Origin: Ammoniphilus sp. YIM 78166
Lineage (GTDB): Bacteria > Bacillota > Bacilli > Aneurinibacillales > RAOX-1
DNA length: 64,000 nucleotides
Assembly (NCBI RefSeq): GCF_004522215.1
Contig: NZ_SDLR01000001.1
Span: forward strand, 620,001-684,000
Direction of reading: 5' to 3'
Part shown: positions 51,237-59,886 of the stretch, one piece after another
How positions within the stretch are numbered: position 1 is the first letter of the stretch
Layout: every line of letters begins with the position of its first letter
Translations under genes and position numbers: made by a program
The notes under the pieces: generated by a model
Seen by the model: the letters and a program-made list of their open reading frames with translations, nothing else
Database searches by the model: none
What the model was told of the DNA's origin: nothing

Positions 51237-51264
51237 CTGTTATGATAGAGTATGGGTGATAATC

Positions 51265-51915
51265 ATGAATAAGAAAAATATGCAGCGAATTTTAGAGACA
51301 CTAGGAGAAATGTATCCTGATGCCTACTGTGAGCTGAATCATGAAAATCCGTTCGAGCTGACGATTGCCGTACTCCTGAGTGCGCAGTGTACGGATAAAA
51401 AGGTGAATCAAGTGACAGCCCAATTGTTTCAGAAATACAAGACGCCTTGGGATTACTTGTCGGTACCTCTTGAAGAGCTTGAACAGGATATTAAACAAAT
51501 TGGATTGTATCGAAGTAAAGCAAAAAATATACAAAAGTTATGTAGGGCCTTGATAGACGAACACCAAGGAGAAATCCCGCGTTCCCATGAGGAATTGACG
51601 AAGTTAGCTGGGGTTGGAAGAAAAACGGCTAATGTCGTTGTGTCCAATGCGTTCGGAGTTCCAGCCATTGCCGTAGACACCCATGTTGAACGGGTGAGCA
51701 AGAGATTAGGCATTTGCAGGTGGAAGGATTCTGTCCTCGAAGTGGAAAAAACGTTAATGAAGAAGGTACCTCAAGAAGATTGGACACAAACTCATCATCG
51801 GCTTATTTTTTTTGGTCGCTACCATTGCAAAGCACAAGCACCTGCCTGTGAGGTTTGTCCCCTAATGGACCTCTGTCGGGAAGGAAAAAAACGAAAGAAG
51901 GATCAGCTCGCGTAG
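51265..51915 (+). CDS. nth: Endonuclease III
   Basis: DNA N-glycosylase/AP lyase that removes oxidised pyrimidines. The 216-residue product has the helix-hairpin-helix (LAGVGRKTANVVVSNAFG) with the catalytic lysine, the catalytic aspartate in AVDTHVERVSKRL, and a 4Fe-4S cluster site C-X6-C-X2-C-X5-C near the end (CKAQAPACEVCPLMDLC). Length is typical. I chose ATG 51265, after GGGTGAT; an upstream in-frame start would lie in the previous terminator. Confidence 0.94.
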   Translation: MNKKNMQRILETLGEMYPDAYCELNHENPFELTIAVLLSAQCTDKKVNQVTAQLFQKYKTPWDYLSVPLEELEQDIKQIGLYRSKAKNIQKLCRALIDEHQGEIPRSHEELTKLAGVGRKTANVVVSNAFGVPAIAVDTHVERVSKRLGICRWKDSVLEVEKTLMKKVPQEDWTQTHHRLIFFGRYHCKAQAPACEVCPLMDLCREGKKRKKDQLA

Positions 51916-51934
51916 GGCTGATCCTTCTTTTCTT
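51898..51934. terminator. Terminator between convergent genes
   Basis: Stem AAGGATCAGC / GCTGATCCTT followed by CTTTTCTT. The nth stop codon (51913-51915) lies in its loop, and the stop of the minus-strand gene (51933) is at its end. Confidence 0.82.
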
Positions 51935-52163
51935 ATACCTTTTTAAAGTTTTCTATGATTTGCTCATAATCATGCTCGCGGCCTTCAAATTGATCTGGAG
52001 TAAAATGAGCATTTACCCAATTCATGAGCTCAGGTCGGCTATGAAAGATATGCTTATCTTCCCCCCATTCCGTTGAGATTTCTCTTACCTCGATTTTCGT
52101 TCCTTTGACCTCAGCTACAATCATATTCCATTTATCCTGTTTGAAAATTTCATGCTTCTCCAT
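51933..52163 (-). CDS. Small protein of unknown function
   Basis: A 76-residue hydrophilic protein, beta-rich at first (WNMIVAEVKGTKIEVREIST) and helical at the end (YEQIIENFKKV). No family recognised. ATG 52163 follows GGAAGGAC at a rather long spacing. It is transcribed in the same direction as the penicillin-binding protein gene upstream, about 70 bases away. Confidence 0.6.
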   Translation of the reverse strand: MEKHEIFKQDKWNMIVAEVKGTKIEVREISTEWGEDKHIFHSRPELMNWVNAHFTPDQFEGREHDYEQIIENFKKV

Positions 52164-52235
52164 TGATAAATACGTCCTTCCTACAACGAAATTATGATTA
52201 GTTTTCCCAGTTTAAAGACGATTCCCTGCAGGCAA

Positions 52236-54296
52236 TTATTGGGCAGCTGCGGTTTCGTCGATTTCTACAGGACCTGGCGGAATGCGAGGCTGATCCCCGA
52301 TGCCAATATACTTATCATATATATCCAGCACTCCACGCGCAATATAAGCTGCAGAGTTTGTGCCTCGACCCCCTTCCGGTACCACAACGGCAATCGCCAG
52401 CTTGGGTTTTTCTGCGGGAGTAAACGCAATGAAGGTCGCATTCTCTACTCGTCGGTCCTTCTTCCATTTGCCTGGTTCATATTCGACATACATATCTTGC
52501 TCGGAGGTTCCCGTCTTAGAAGCAACTGTGTAAGGAAACCCTTGGAAAGGCACTACTGCCGTTCCTCCTGGCTGGGTGACCATCTTCATTCCATCTAACA
52601 CGACTTTCCAGTATAAGTCAGGGATCTCCATTTCACTCAGAACCTCAGGCTGGGTCACTTTAATTTCCTCGCGACTCTCGATGCGATCGACGATCTGCGG
52701 ACGAAGTCGCTTGCCCTTATTCGCCAGCGTTGCCGTATACTGTGCAAGCTGCATCGTGGTATAACGTTCTTGCTGACCGAAGGAGGCCTGAACAAGGGCA
52801 GCTAGAGCACTGATTCGTTTACTCGTATCGATATAATCCTCCAATCCCTTACTTTCAAACGGGAGCTGGACGCCTGTTTGAATCCCCATGCCAAAGTGGT
52901 GGTGGTAGCGCTGGAAGGTTTGAACAGAATTTCCTTTGCTCACGAGATTCTCAGCAATCCTGGCCATATAAGTGTTGGAGGACTTTTGCAAGGCAATTTG
53001 GGGGGTCAGCCACCCTAGATCTCTCTTATTTGCATTGCTAATGGAATCCGTCCCACGCCCGTAACGGTAAACCACGGGGTCTCGCCAGCGGTCATAGGGA
53101 GAAATGATTTTCTCGTTCAATCCCATAAGCACCGTGAGGGGCTTAATCGTTGAACCCATGGGTACCATCGAGCTGGGATGACGCTCAGATTCTTTTATGG
53201 CTTTGGGTCTTGCATCGTAAGGAGCCGAGCGAATCGTCCCATTATTAATGGAGAACTGGATGTCATTGTATCTATCTTGATCCACCCCACGAATCCACTC
53301 GTTCGGGTCATAGTCCGGATGGCTGATAATGGCGGCAATTTTGCCTGTTTCTGTTTCCATGGCTACGACATAGGCGTTCTTGACTTGGCGGGTATCGGTG
53401 TGAGCACCAGGTCGCTGACGGAGTTCTTTTAGATACTGGGCAATGAACTCCTGGGATTCCTTTTGCACTCTTCGATCCAGCGTGAGGTAGAGATTGCTAC
53501 CTGGAAGCGGCTTGGTTACCGATACTTCTTCGAGAAGGGTGCCCCGTGCATTAACGAGGAGCTTTTTGGCTCCATTTTCACCGGCTAGTGTGTCCTCATA
53601 ACTAAATTCTACGCCATCCATCCCGACATACTGATTAGGGAGATAAATGTCCTTGCGTTGTTTATAGTAGCTTTCCGTGGCCCTTGCTGTTTCCGCTACC
53701 GCATAAGGACGTACAAAGCCGATGGTCTGGACAGCAATTCGATCTTCGCGATAATAGCGTACCGGCTTCACGACCACGTCAATTCCTTTTAAGGCTGTTC
53801 GATTTTCTGAGAGAATGGAGATCTCTTGTTCTTTTAAATCAAACTTCAAGTCTTTTTCCAGGAACTTCGGATCTTTTCGGATGACCCGATTCCCTTCGGC
53901 ATCATAGCCTGTATCCATCTTTTTCAGAACATCCTCAAGTGGCAGTTGGATAATAGGGGCCACTTGGTTCGCTAAATATAAAATATAATCCTTGGTCATC
54001 CAGTCTTCCTCTCGGAAAACAACGGTATAAGAAACCTTGTTGTCAACCAGGATCTCTCCATTTTTGTCTAAAATCTTACCGCGAGGGGCTGGGATCGGGA
54101 TGGTTTGAATGGATTTTTCAGTTGCAATTTTGAGATATTCTTCTCCTTTGGCAATTTGCACGATCGATAGACGAAAGATAAGCGCGGCAAAAAAGATAAA
54201 CACGATCGTGAACAAGAGCTGTACGCGTCTGGCAATCAAGGTTTGTTGTTGTTTCTTTTTCTCCTCATTGTTATATATGTCGTTATTATAAATCAT
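52236..54296 (-). CDS. Class B penicillin-binding protein 2 (transpeptidase)
   Basis: A 686-residue membrane-anchored transpeptidase that cross-links peptidoglycan. It has one N-terminal helix (LLFTIVFIFFAALIFRLSIV, about 28-47), a pedestal/dimerisation domain starting APRGKILDKNGEILVDN, and a transpeptidase domain with Ser382-x-x-Lys385 (GSTIKP), SSN at 439-441 and KTG at 594-596. Length and motifs fit the PBP2 (MrdA/PbpA/PbpH-type) proteins of rod elongation or spore outgrowth. No rodA-like partner is adjacent. ATG 54296 follows AGAGGA. Confidence 0.9.
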   Translation of the reverse strand: MIYNNDIYNNEEKKKQQQTLIARRVQLLFTIVFIFFAALIFRLSIVQIAKGEEYLKIATEKSIQTIPIPAPRGKILDKNGEILVDNKVSYTVVFREEDWMTKDYILYLANQVAPIIQLPLEDVLKKMDTGYDAEGNRVIRKDPKFLEKDLKFDLKEQEISILSENRTALKGIDVVVKPVRYYREDRIAVQTIGFVRPYAVAETARATESYYKQRKDIYLPNQYVGMDGVEFSYEDTLAGENGAKKLLVNARGTLLEEVSVTKPLPGSNLYLTLDRRVQKESQEFIAQYLKELRQRPGAHTDTRQVKNAYVVAMETETGKIAAIISHPDYDPNEWIRGVDQDRYNDIQFSINNGTIRSAPYDARPKAIKESERHPSSMVPMGSTIKPLTVLMGLNEKIISPYDRWRDPVVYRYGRGTDSISNANKRDLGWLTPQIALQKSSNTYMARIAENLVSKGNSVQTFQRYHHHFGMGIQTGVQLPFESKGLEDYIDTSKRISALAALVQASFGQQERYTTMQLAQYTATLANKGKRLRPQIVDRIESREEIKVTQPEVLSEMEIPDLYWKVVLDGMKMVTQPGGTAVVPFQGFPYTVASKTGTSEQDMYVEYEPGKWKKDRRVENATFIAFTPAEKPKLAIAVVVPEGGRGTNSAAYIARGVLDIYDKYIGIGDQPRIPPGPVEIDETAAAQ

Positions 54297-54314
54297 AATT
54301 TTCGAGTCCTCTTT

Positions 54315-54509
54315 CTATTGATTAACCCACAGAGCAAGTCCGACCAAGACATAGACAGCGGCGAGTATGTTTAAGGTTTTCCTGCGCTGAGCTCCTTTTT
54401 GCTCCGGATGGGGAAATCCTTTTTTCTTGAGCCTAGCTTCTACCCAGTTCCGGTAAGGTCGGGAGGAGTTCACAGCGGCTAACACAAGGCCGAGAATAAT
54501 CCAGAACAC
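54315..54509 (-). CDS. Small membrane protein
   Basis: A 64-residue protein with two membrane helices (FWIILGLVLAAVNSS and ILAAVYVLVGLALWV) joined by a basic loop (EARLKKKGFPHPEQKGAQRR). GTG 54509 follows AAGGAG at nine bases. It lies 18 bases before the penicillin-binding protein gene and is probably co-transcribed with it. Function unknown. Confidence 0.65.
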   Translation of the reverse strand: MFWIILGLVLAAVNSSRPYRNWVEARLKKKGFPHPEQKGAQRRKTLNILAAVYVLVGLALWVNQ

Positions 54510-54719
54510 AAGGCAGCACTCCTTATTTAAAGTCTATTATTTTCTTTTGTGTTTTAGCATACCCAAATATTCTATCAGATTTTGCAACATAATGCTCGAT
54601 TGTCTCAATAGGCTTAAAACAGGTAAAAAAGGGCGAATTAGAACAAGGGTTTCCTGCATAGTATATAAGACCAAAACGTTAGGAGCTATGGGGAAATTCA
54701 ATTAGAGGGTGAGAGGATT

Positions 54720-55025
54720 ATGAAAACGAAGGTTCGTTTTAAGAAGGGAGACATGGTCAGGGTCATAAATCCTAATAATCATTTCTTTGATGAAGTGGCG
54801 GAAATCCTCATGTTTGATGAATTTACCAATAAGTACTTGCTTCAGTTTAATAACGGCTATAAGTGTGAAATGTACCATTATGATCTAGTGAAGTACTTGT
54901 CGCACAAAGAACAGAGGAACTTGCAGAAGGCCCACCTGTTTCAGTTAGCTGATTTAGCCTTAAATGTAAAAGACCGTGACTGGTTCGAAAAAATCACCAA
55001 GCGTCTAAAAGATTTTAAAGAGTAA
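54720..55025 (+). CDS. IDEAL-domain-like protein
   Basis: A 101-residue cytoplasmic protein. The N-terminal half is a small beta barrel (FKKGDMVRVINPNNHFFDEV; YLLQFNNGYKCEMYHYDLV), and the C-terminal part LFQLADLALNVKDRDWFEKI resembles the IDEAL domain of Bacillus regulatory proteins. ATG 54720 follows GAGGGTGAGAGG. Probably single-gene, with a terminator after it. Confidence 0.7.
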   Translation: MKTKVRFKKGDMVRVINPNNHFFDEVAEILMFDEFTNKYLLQFNNGYKCEMYHYDLVKYLSHKEQRNLQKAHLFQLADLALNVKDRDWFEKITKRLKDFKE

Positions 55026-55042
55026 GTCCCCTTAATGAAGAA

Positions 55043-55076
55043 GAAGGGTCTGCACGTGCTGGCAGACTCTTCCTAT
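55043..55076. terminator. Terminator between convergent genes
   Basis: Stem GAAGGGTCTGC / GCAGACTCTTC (one G-U pair) with loop ACGTGCTG, followed by CTATATTTC. Confidence 0.65.
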
Positions 55077-55825
55077 ATTTCTAACCATTCTGTTTCTCGA
55101 ATGACTCGTTCGGCCTCCGCCTTACGTTCCTCTTCGCGTTTCTTTTCTTCCTCTAAGCGAATTTCCTCTTGCAACAACGCTTCTGTCACTTCTTCTTTCC
55201 GGATTAAAGTAAGATAGGAAAACAAGGCCACTTTAAGCTGTTGCTCCGTGGGTTCTAGGGTTGTAATCTTTTTTTGCAAAATAGCGGATAGTGGAAAAAT
55301 CACTTTTTCTTCGATTGGCTTCATCCATCGGGGAATGACCCATACGCCAATTAGGCTTACGATAGCTGCTCCGTTAGGCCCTAAAGGGTATGAAGTGAGC
55401 AGAAACAAGAGTAGAAAGGTCACCACCCCGTTGGTGGAGCAGTGGCGATTTACGATGCTGCAACGCTGGATTTCCTGGAGAGAGTGGTAGCCCTTTTTTC
55501 CTTGATGGCTAAACACCTTATGCTCCGCCCCATGATACTGCTTCAGTGAAAAAGGAAAAACAAAGTGATAGCCAAACACACCAAGCAAGATCCAAAAAAA
55601 TGGAAAACCAGGCTGGAACCACACCCAGAGCACCAAGGCCAGCATACCTATTAAGAAATAGAGAGGGATGGTAAACAGCGTCCGCTTCATAAAAAAGACA
55701 AGCCCCTCATAGTCAAAAGGCATCAGCTTGGTCTGAATCTTCCCTTGTTCATCCATCATGGCATGGGCGATGTGATCCTTATCCATGTAGAAGACCCCTT
55801 CCGGGTAGGACATGCCTCGAATCAT
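55073..55825 (-). CDS. DUF1385 family membrane protein (YqhQ-like)
   Basis: A 250-residue protein. It has membrane helices in the middle (TLFTIPLYFLIGMLALVLWV, FFWILLGVFGYHFVF, VVTFLLLFLLTSYPLG), the family signature YHGAEHKVFSHQGKKGYHSL followed by a Cys/His pair (RCSIVNRHC), and a charged helical tail (RLEEEKKREEERKAEAER). The histidines suggest metal binding. ATG 55825 follows AGGAGA; the long in-frame upstream stretch lacks coding character. Function unknown. Confidence 0.78.
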   Translation of the reverse strand: MIRGMSYPEGVFYMDKDHIAHAMMDEQGKIQTKLMPFDYEGLVFFMKRTLFTIPLYFLIGMLALVLWVWFQPGFPFFWILLGVFGYHFVFPFSLKQYHGAEHKVFSHQGKKGYHSLQEIQRCSIVNRHCSTNGVVTFLLLFLLTSYPLGPNGAAIVSLIGVWVIPRWMKPIEEKVIFPLSAILQKKITTLEPTEQQLKVALFSYLTLIRKEEVTEALLQEEIRLEEEKKREEERKAEAERVIRETEWLEI

Positions 55826-55942
55826 ATGGTTTCTCCTATTTCTATGTTTTCTTTTAGTGTACCATGAGTCGCCGTTTTTTTCATGAGGGGTTAGAGAGCT
55901 GTAGATATGGAAAAAATGGTTGAAAAAGTGGGAGAATGAACC

Positions 55943-57187
55943 ATGGAATATACAGTAGGTTATGGAAGGAAAACCGTTACGTTTCATTTGCCAACAACGA
56001 AGCAAGTAACGGAGGTTTCCTATCGAAGAGACACTGCAGAGGATCAATCCGGACTTATTCAACAAGCCTTACAGTATCCCATTGCCAGTCCAAGCCTTCG
56101 TGAATTGGCGCAAGGCAAGCGCAGTGCCGTGATACTGATCAGTGATATCAGTCGCTTATCCCCCAGTTACAAATTCTTGCCGATGATTCTAGGTGAGCTG
56201 ATGGAAGGCGGGTTAGATCTTTCACAAGTCCGAATCGTGGTGGCACTAGGCATGCATCGTAAACAGACCGAAAAAGAACTCGTACAGCTCGTGGGTGAAT
56301 CCATTTATAACCAGGTGGAGGTATTAAACCATTCCGCCCTTCCAGAAGATTGTGTGCATGTGGGCACCACCTCACTAGGAACGCCAGTTGAGATTTTTCG
56401 TCCAGTCGTAGAGGCGGAGCTGCGAATTGCTACGGGGAATATGGAGCCGCATGGGTTAGCGGGCTTATCCGGGGGGGTGAAGGCCTTAATGCCGGGGGTT
56501 TCCTCACAACGGAGCATCCAGCATAATCATGCGTTTTCTAGACAGTGGAAGGTACAGCCTGGGGATCAGGAGAACCCCATTCGCAAGGATATGGAAGAGA
56601 CCTTGAAATTTTTACCTGTTCACTTCTTATTTAATACGGTTGTGAATCATCAACAAGAGATTCTGGAAACTGTTGCAGGTGATGTGTTGGAAGCGCATCG
56701 TCACCTAGCCGAAAAAGCCAAACAGCGGTTTTTGGTACCGATAGACCCTAGCTTTGATGCGGTGATTGTCTCTACAGGAGGACACCCAAAGGATTTGCAA
56801 TTATATCAAGCCGTTAAAACCTTACAGAATGCCTCCAAGTTGGTTAAGCCCGGAGGGAAAATCCTTTTGATCGCGGAGTGTAAGGAAGTATTTGGAAACG
56901 GCTTGTTCCAATATTGGGTCGAAACGGTGCAAGACTCCGCTCGAATCGCTCAGATGATGGAAAAAGAGTTTGTCCTAGGAGCGCATAAAGTGATGCATAT
57001 TCACGAGATTTTGCAACAGCATGAAGTCTTTCTATTTTCAGAGGTTCCTGACAGTACCGTAGAGCTTCTGGGCTTTCATCCGGTAGCTGATTTGCAAGCC
57101 TGTGTAGATCAATTGGCCGAATTGAAGGCATTGGCGGTCATGCCGTATGGAGCTTTAACCTTTCCAACACAGCAAAAGGAGGAATAA
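55943..57187 (+). CDS. larA: LarA-like nickel-dependent racemase/epimerase
   Basis: A 414-residue protein of the lactate racemase (LarA) family, which uses the nickel-pincer cofactor. The key residues of L. plantarum LarA (His108, His174, Lys184) are matched by His105 (VVALGMHRKQT), His170 and Lys180 (GNMEPHGLAGLSGGVKALMP). The N-terminal strand-rich part and FDAVIVSTGGHPKDLQLYQA in the C-terminal half also fit. No larB, larC or larE genes are in the window, so the cofactor would be made elsewhere. ATG 55943. The family includes racemases of other hydroxy acids, so the substrate is not certain. Confidence 0.83.
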   Translation: MEYTVGYGRKTVTFHLPTTKQVTEVSYRRDTAEDQSGLIQQALQYPIASPSLRELAQGKRSAVILISDISRLSPSYKFLPMILGELMEGGLDLSQVRIVVALGMHRKQTEKELVQLVGESIYNQVEVLNHSALPEDCVHVGTTSLGTPVEIFRPVVEAELRIATGNMEPHGLAGLSGGVKALMPGVSSQRSIQHNHAFSRQWKVQPGDQENPIRKDMEETLKFLPVHFLFNTVVNHQQEILETVAGDVLEAHRHLAEKAKQRFLVPIDPSFDAVIVSTGGHPKDLQLYQAVKTLQNASKLVKPGGKILLIAECKEVFGNGLFQYWVETVQDSARIAQMMEKEFVLGAHKVMHIHEILQQHEVFLFSEVPDSTVELLGFHPVADLQACVDQLAELKALAVMPYGALTFPTQQKEE

Positions 57188-57189
57188 AC

Positions 57190-57582
57190 ATGCATTGGGG
57201 CGGGTGGCCGTTGGAGCGAATGATGATTCTGTTCATCAGTCTGGCTTTTCTTATGATCGGAATTCAGGTGACCTTGTTTCATTATCGACAAAACTTTCAT
57301 CACAAGGCCATGTGGATACCGGTCATCGCAGCTCCTCTGTTTTTTCTGGTCGGCATGGGGCTAACCTTCTATAACGAGAAATGGTTGTCTTCCTTGTTCT
57401 TCTGGTTGATGTGGTTAGGCTTAGTGGACGGCTTAATCGGGTTTTATTATCATTTCCGGGGAGTGGGTGTTCGAGTAGGAGGATGGGCCCTGCGAAATTT
57501 CCTTATTGGACCGCCGATTATTCTGCCTTTAATGTTTACGGCGTTAAGTGGGCTAGGTTTGATCATCATGTATTGGAGGTAA
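57190..57582 (+). CDS. Small integral membrane protein
   Basis: A 130-residue protein with four membrane helices (LERMMILFISLAFLMIGIQV; IPVIAAPLFFLVGMGLTFY; LSSLFFWLMWLGLVDGLIGF; PPIILPLMFTALSGLGLIIM). ATG 57190 follows AAAGGAGG, two bases after the larA-like gene, and seven bases before the next. It may anchor the next gene's product. Family not recognised. Confidence 0.7.
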   Translation: MHWGGWPLERMMILFISLAFLMIGIQVTLFHYRQNFHHKAMWIPVIAAPLFFLVGMGLTFYNEKWLSSLFFWLMWLGLVDGLIGFYYHFRGVGVRVGGWALRNFLIGPPIILPLMFTALSGLGLIIMYWR

Positions 57583-57588
57583 GCGGAA

Positions 57589-58155
57589 GTGGCAAATGAA
57601 TCACATTATCCAAACTATGATGTACTTCGCAACAAGGAGGAATGGGACGAGCATACCCGGTCGATTGTATTGTCTCGGTATAATCGTACATGGGAGTTTC
57701 AATTTCTGACTCTACAAGAAGTTGAGATTCTGCATCTCATTTGCAGTAGGCTAGTGGATGATACCCGAGAGGACTTGGTTGCCTATATGGTGAAGCACAT
57801 CGATCAGACTCTTGTGGACTCTCCCGGAGAAGGGCAACGGAAGGTGGGTGTGCTTCCCGCTCATCAGCTGATCCGTGAAGGGCTTCAATGGCTGAATGAA
57901 GCTTCAATTAAACAGTATATGCTCGGCTTTACCCAGCTGGAGAAAAGACAGCAGCTTCATCTCCTGGATGAATTCAGCAGGGGGAATTTTCTTCAGAAGG
58001 AATGGTTCAAAAAACTATTAAGTTTAGCTACAGAATCGTATTATTCTCATCCTACCGTTTGGTCTGAGATCGGGTACGGGGGACCGGCTTATCCTAGAGG
58101 TTATGTTAGGGCGCAGCTGGGACAGCTTGACCCTTGGGAAGCTCAACCAGAATGA
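57589..58155 (+). CDS. Gluconate 2-dehydrogenase subunit 3 family protein
   Basis: A 188-residue protein with the features of subunit 3 of membrane-bound FAD-dependent dehydrogenases: LTLQEVEILHLICSRLVDDT near the start and a C-terminal SYYSHPTVWSEIGYGGPAYP. No Tat signal is seen. The flavoprotein and cytochrome c partners normally encoded beside it are absent here, so it is an orphan subunit. GTG 57589 follows GGAGGTAAG. It forms a tight operon with the larA-like and membrane protein genes, which suggests a joint role in hydroxy-acid metabolism. Confidence 0.8.
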   Translation: MANESHYPNYDVLRNKEEWDEHTRSIVLSRYNRTWEFQFLTLQEVEILHLICSRLVDDTREDLVAYMVKHIDQTLVDSPGEGQRKVGVLPAHQLIREGLQWLNEASIKQYMLGFTQLEKRQQLHLLDEFSRGNFLQKEWFKKLLSLATESYYSHPTVWSEIGYGGPAYPRGYVRAQLGQLDPWEAQPE

Positions 58156-58161
58156 AAAAAG

Positions 58162-58194
58162 AAAATCTGACGGCTATCCGCCGTCAGATTTTGT
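58162..58194. terminator. Bidirectional terminator
   Basis: Thirteen-base perfect stem AAAATCTGACGGC / GCCGTCAGATTTT with a five-base loop TATCC. The stop of the minus-strand gene (58174) lies inside the left arm. Confidence 0.88.
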
Positions 58195-58704
58195 CGTGTA
58201 AGCCGCCAAGGCCTGTTCTTCTGTTGGAATGCGGACAAGTCTTAAGAAGGCATAATTTACACCACTCCAAAGAAAGGCTGTATACCAAGCACCGAAGATA
58301 AGGGGGATGACGAACAGCTCGGTCATCACAATCAAGTAATTCGGATGTTTAATCCAGCGATAGGGTCCATTTTTCACTAAAGTGCTGTTCGGCAGAATAT
58401 AAATGCGCGTGTTCCAGTAGGGACCAAGGGAGCGAATGCACCAATAGCGTCCTCCTTGGGCTAGCAGGAATAAAGAAAAAGGCAACACCCACCAGGCCGG
58501 AGGTGTAGTAGTGAACAATAGAACCTCTATGAGGAAGCTGCTAAGAAAGCCGATGTGGATCAATACAATATACTTGTAATGCTCCCGACCCACCTCATAG
58601 CCGCCCTGTTCCAACATCCAATCCGCGTTACGTTTGGCTAGCCAGAGCTCTCCTAGACGTTGCGTAATTAATAGGGAAAATAACAAGAGAAAAAATGAAG
58701 GCAT
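58174..58704 (-). CDS. bpsB: Alkylpyrone O-methyltransferase (isoprenylcysteine carboxyl methyltransferase family)
   Basis: A 176-residue membrane methyltransferase with about five helices and the ICMT-type cofactor motif at the end (NGPYRWIKHPNYLIVMTELF, then TEEQALAAY). Directly behind the type III polyketide synthase, it matches B. subtilis YpbQ/BpsB, which methylates alkylpyrones. Stop and start of the two genes are three bases apart, so they are co-transcribed. ATG 58704. Confidence 0.88.
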   Translation of the reverse strand: MPSFFLLLFSLLITQRLGELWLAKRNADWMLEQGGYEVGREHYKYIVLIHIGFLSSFLIEVLLFTTTPPAWWVLPFSLFLLAQGGRYWCIRSLGPYWNTRIYILPNSTLVKNGPYRWIKHPNYLIVMTELFVIPLIFGAWYTAFLWSGVNYAFLRLVRIPTEEQALAAYTTKSDGG

Positions 58705-58707
58705 CTC

Positions 58708-59760
58708 TTACAACCCCTCCATGAGCAGCATTTCCGAACTGAATCCTGGACCTAGTGCGGCTATTAATCCGGTTTCTCCAGGTAGGATTCTCTGGTGATG
58801 AAGAAAATGATCTAAGACGTGAATAACGGTACAGGAGGACATGTTCCCATGTTCCCGCAGAACCTGCTCGGACACGGAAAGTTTGTCCGGAGACAGAGAA
58901 AAAGCATCCTGATAGGCTTCCAATACCTTTCTTCCTCCTGGATGGATGATGTAATGCCGAGGCTCAGGCACCCCTTGCTGAGCTAGAAAGGCTTGTAGAT
59001 CTGGGGCCGTTTTCTCTTTTACAATGGTAGGGATGTCCCGGCTAAAAATCACGTGAAACCCGGAGGAGGAAATATCCCATCCCATGACATCCAGGGTGTC
59101 CGGCCAAAGCGTGCTTTGGTTAGCAAAGATTTTAGCCTTACCCGAGGATTGGTGCTCTTCTCCTCCAATGAGGACAGCTGCGGCACCATCTGCGAAAAGC
59201 GAAGTGGCGACGAGATTGCTTTTCGTTAGATCATTGCGCTGGAAGGTGAGACCGCACAGCTCGACGGTAATGAGGGCAACGATCTGATCAGGATGGCCGA
59301 GGGCATACTCGTAAGCCCGAGAAAGACCCGCAGCGCCTCCCGCACAGCCCAAACCCCAGATGGGGGTTCTTTTGATATGGGGATTTCCCTCCAGCTCATT
59401 TAAAATAAGCGCATCAATGCTTGGGGTGCTCAAACCCGTCGTGGAAACAAAGAACAGGTGACTGATATCTGAAACCTTCAGATCCGTCTTACTTAAAGCC
59501 TGTTGCAGGGCTTGAATCCCCAAAGCTTTTGCGTGCTCTATGTATAGTTCATTTTTCTCCTTAAATTGATGATATTCCTTAAACCAGTCAATCGGAACAC
59601 AAAAGTATCGGGTATCGATCCCTGTATTTTCAAACACACTTAATAGACGATCAATATCGGCAAAGACATCTGAAAACATGTCCCTGACAAAGGGTTTAAC
59701 GTCCGCTTGCCGAAAAACATAAGGAGGCTGGGCAATTCCTGTGCTAAGAATAACGGGCAA
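58708..59760 (-). CDS. bpsA: Type III polyketide synthase (chalcone synthase-like)
   Basis: A 350-residue condensing enzyme that makes triketide or tetraketide pyrones from long-chain acyl-CoA and malonyl-CoA. Catalytic Cys139 (GLGCAGGAAGLS), His273 (YIIHPGGRKV) and Asn306 (REHGNMSSCT) are all present. I chose TTG 59760, which follows a GGGGG site and gives MPVILSTGIAQPPY, matching the start of BcsA/BpsA; ATG 59775 overlaps the site. The products of this pair in B. subtilis are alkylpyrone methyl ethers of unclear function. Confidence 0.9.
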   Translation of the reverse strand: MPVILSTGIAQPPYVFRQADVKPFVRDMFSDVFADIDRLLSVFENTGIDTRYFCVPIDWFKEYHQFKEKNELYIEHAKALGIQALQQALSKTDLKVSDISHLFFVSTTGLSTPSIDALILNELEGNPHIKRTPIWGLGCAGGAAGLSRAYEYALGHPDQIVALITVELCGLTFQRNDLTKSNLVATSLFADGAAAVLIGGEEHQSSGKAKIFANQSTLWPDTLDVMGWDISSSGFHVIFSRDIPTIVKEKTAPDLQAFLAQQGVPEPRHYIIHPGGRKVLEAYQDAFSLSPDKLSVSEQVLREHGNMSSCTVIHVLDHFLHHQRILPGETGLIAALGPGFSSEMLLMEGL

Positions 59761-59886
59761 TGAAAAGACCCCCATTTCAATTTACGAATGTATAGGTTAT
59801 TATTTCCAACAAAGGGAAAAACATTTACAATAATGGAATAGGAATAGAAAAAGGAACCAAGAAATGATTCTTAAGGAGGGCTTAGG

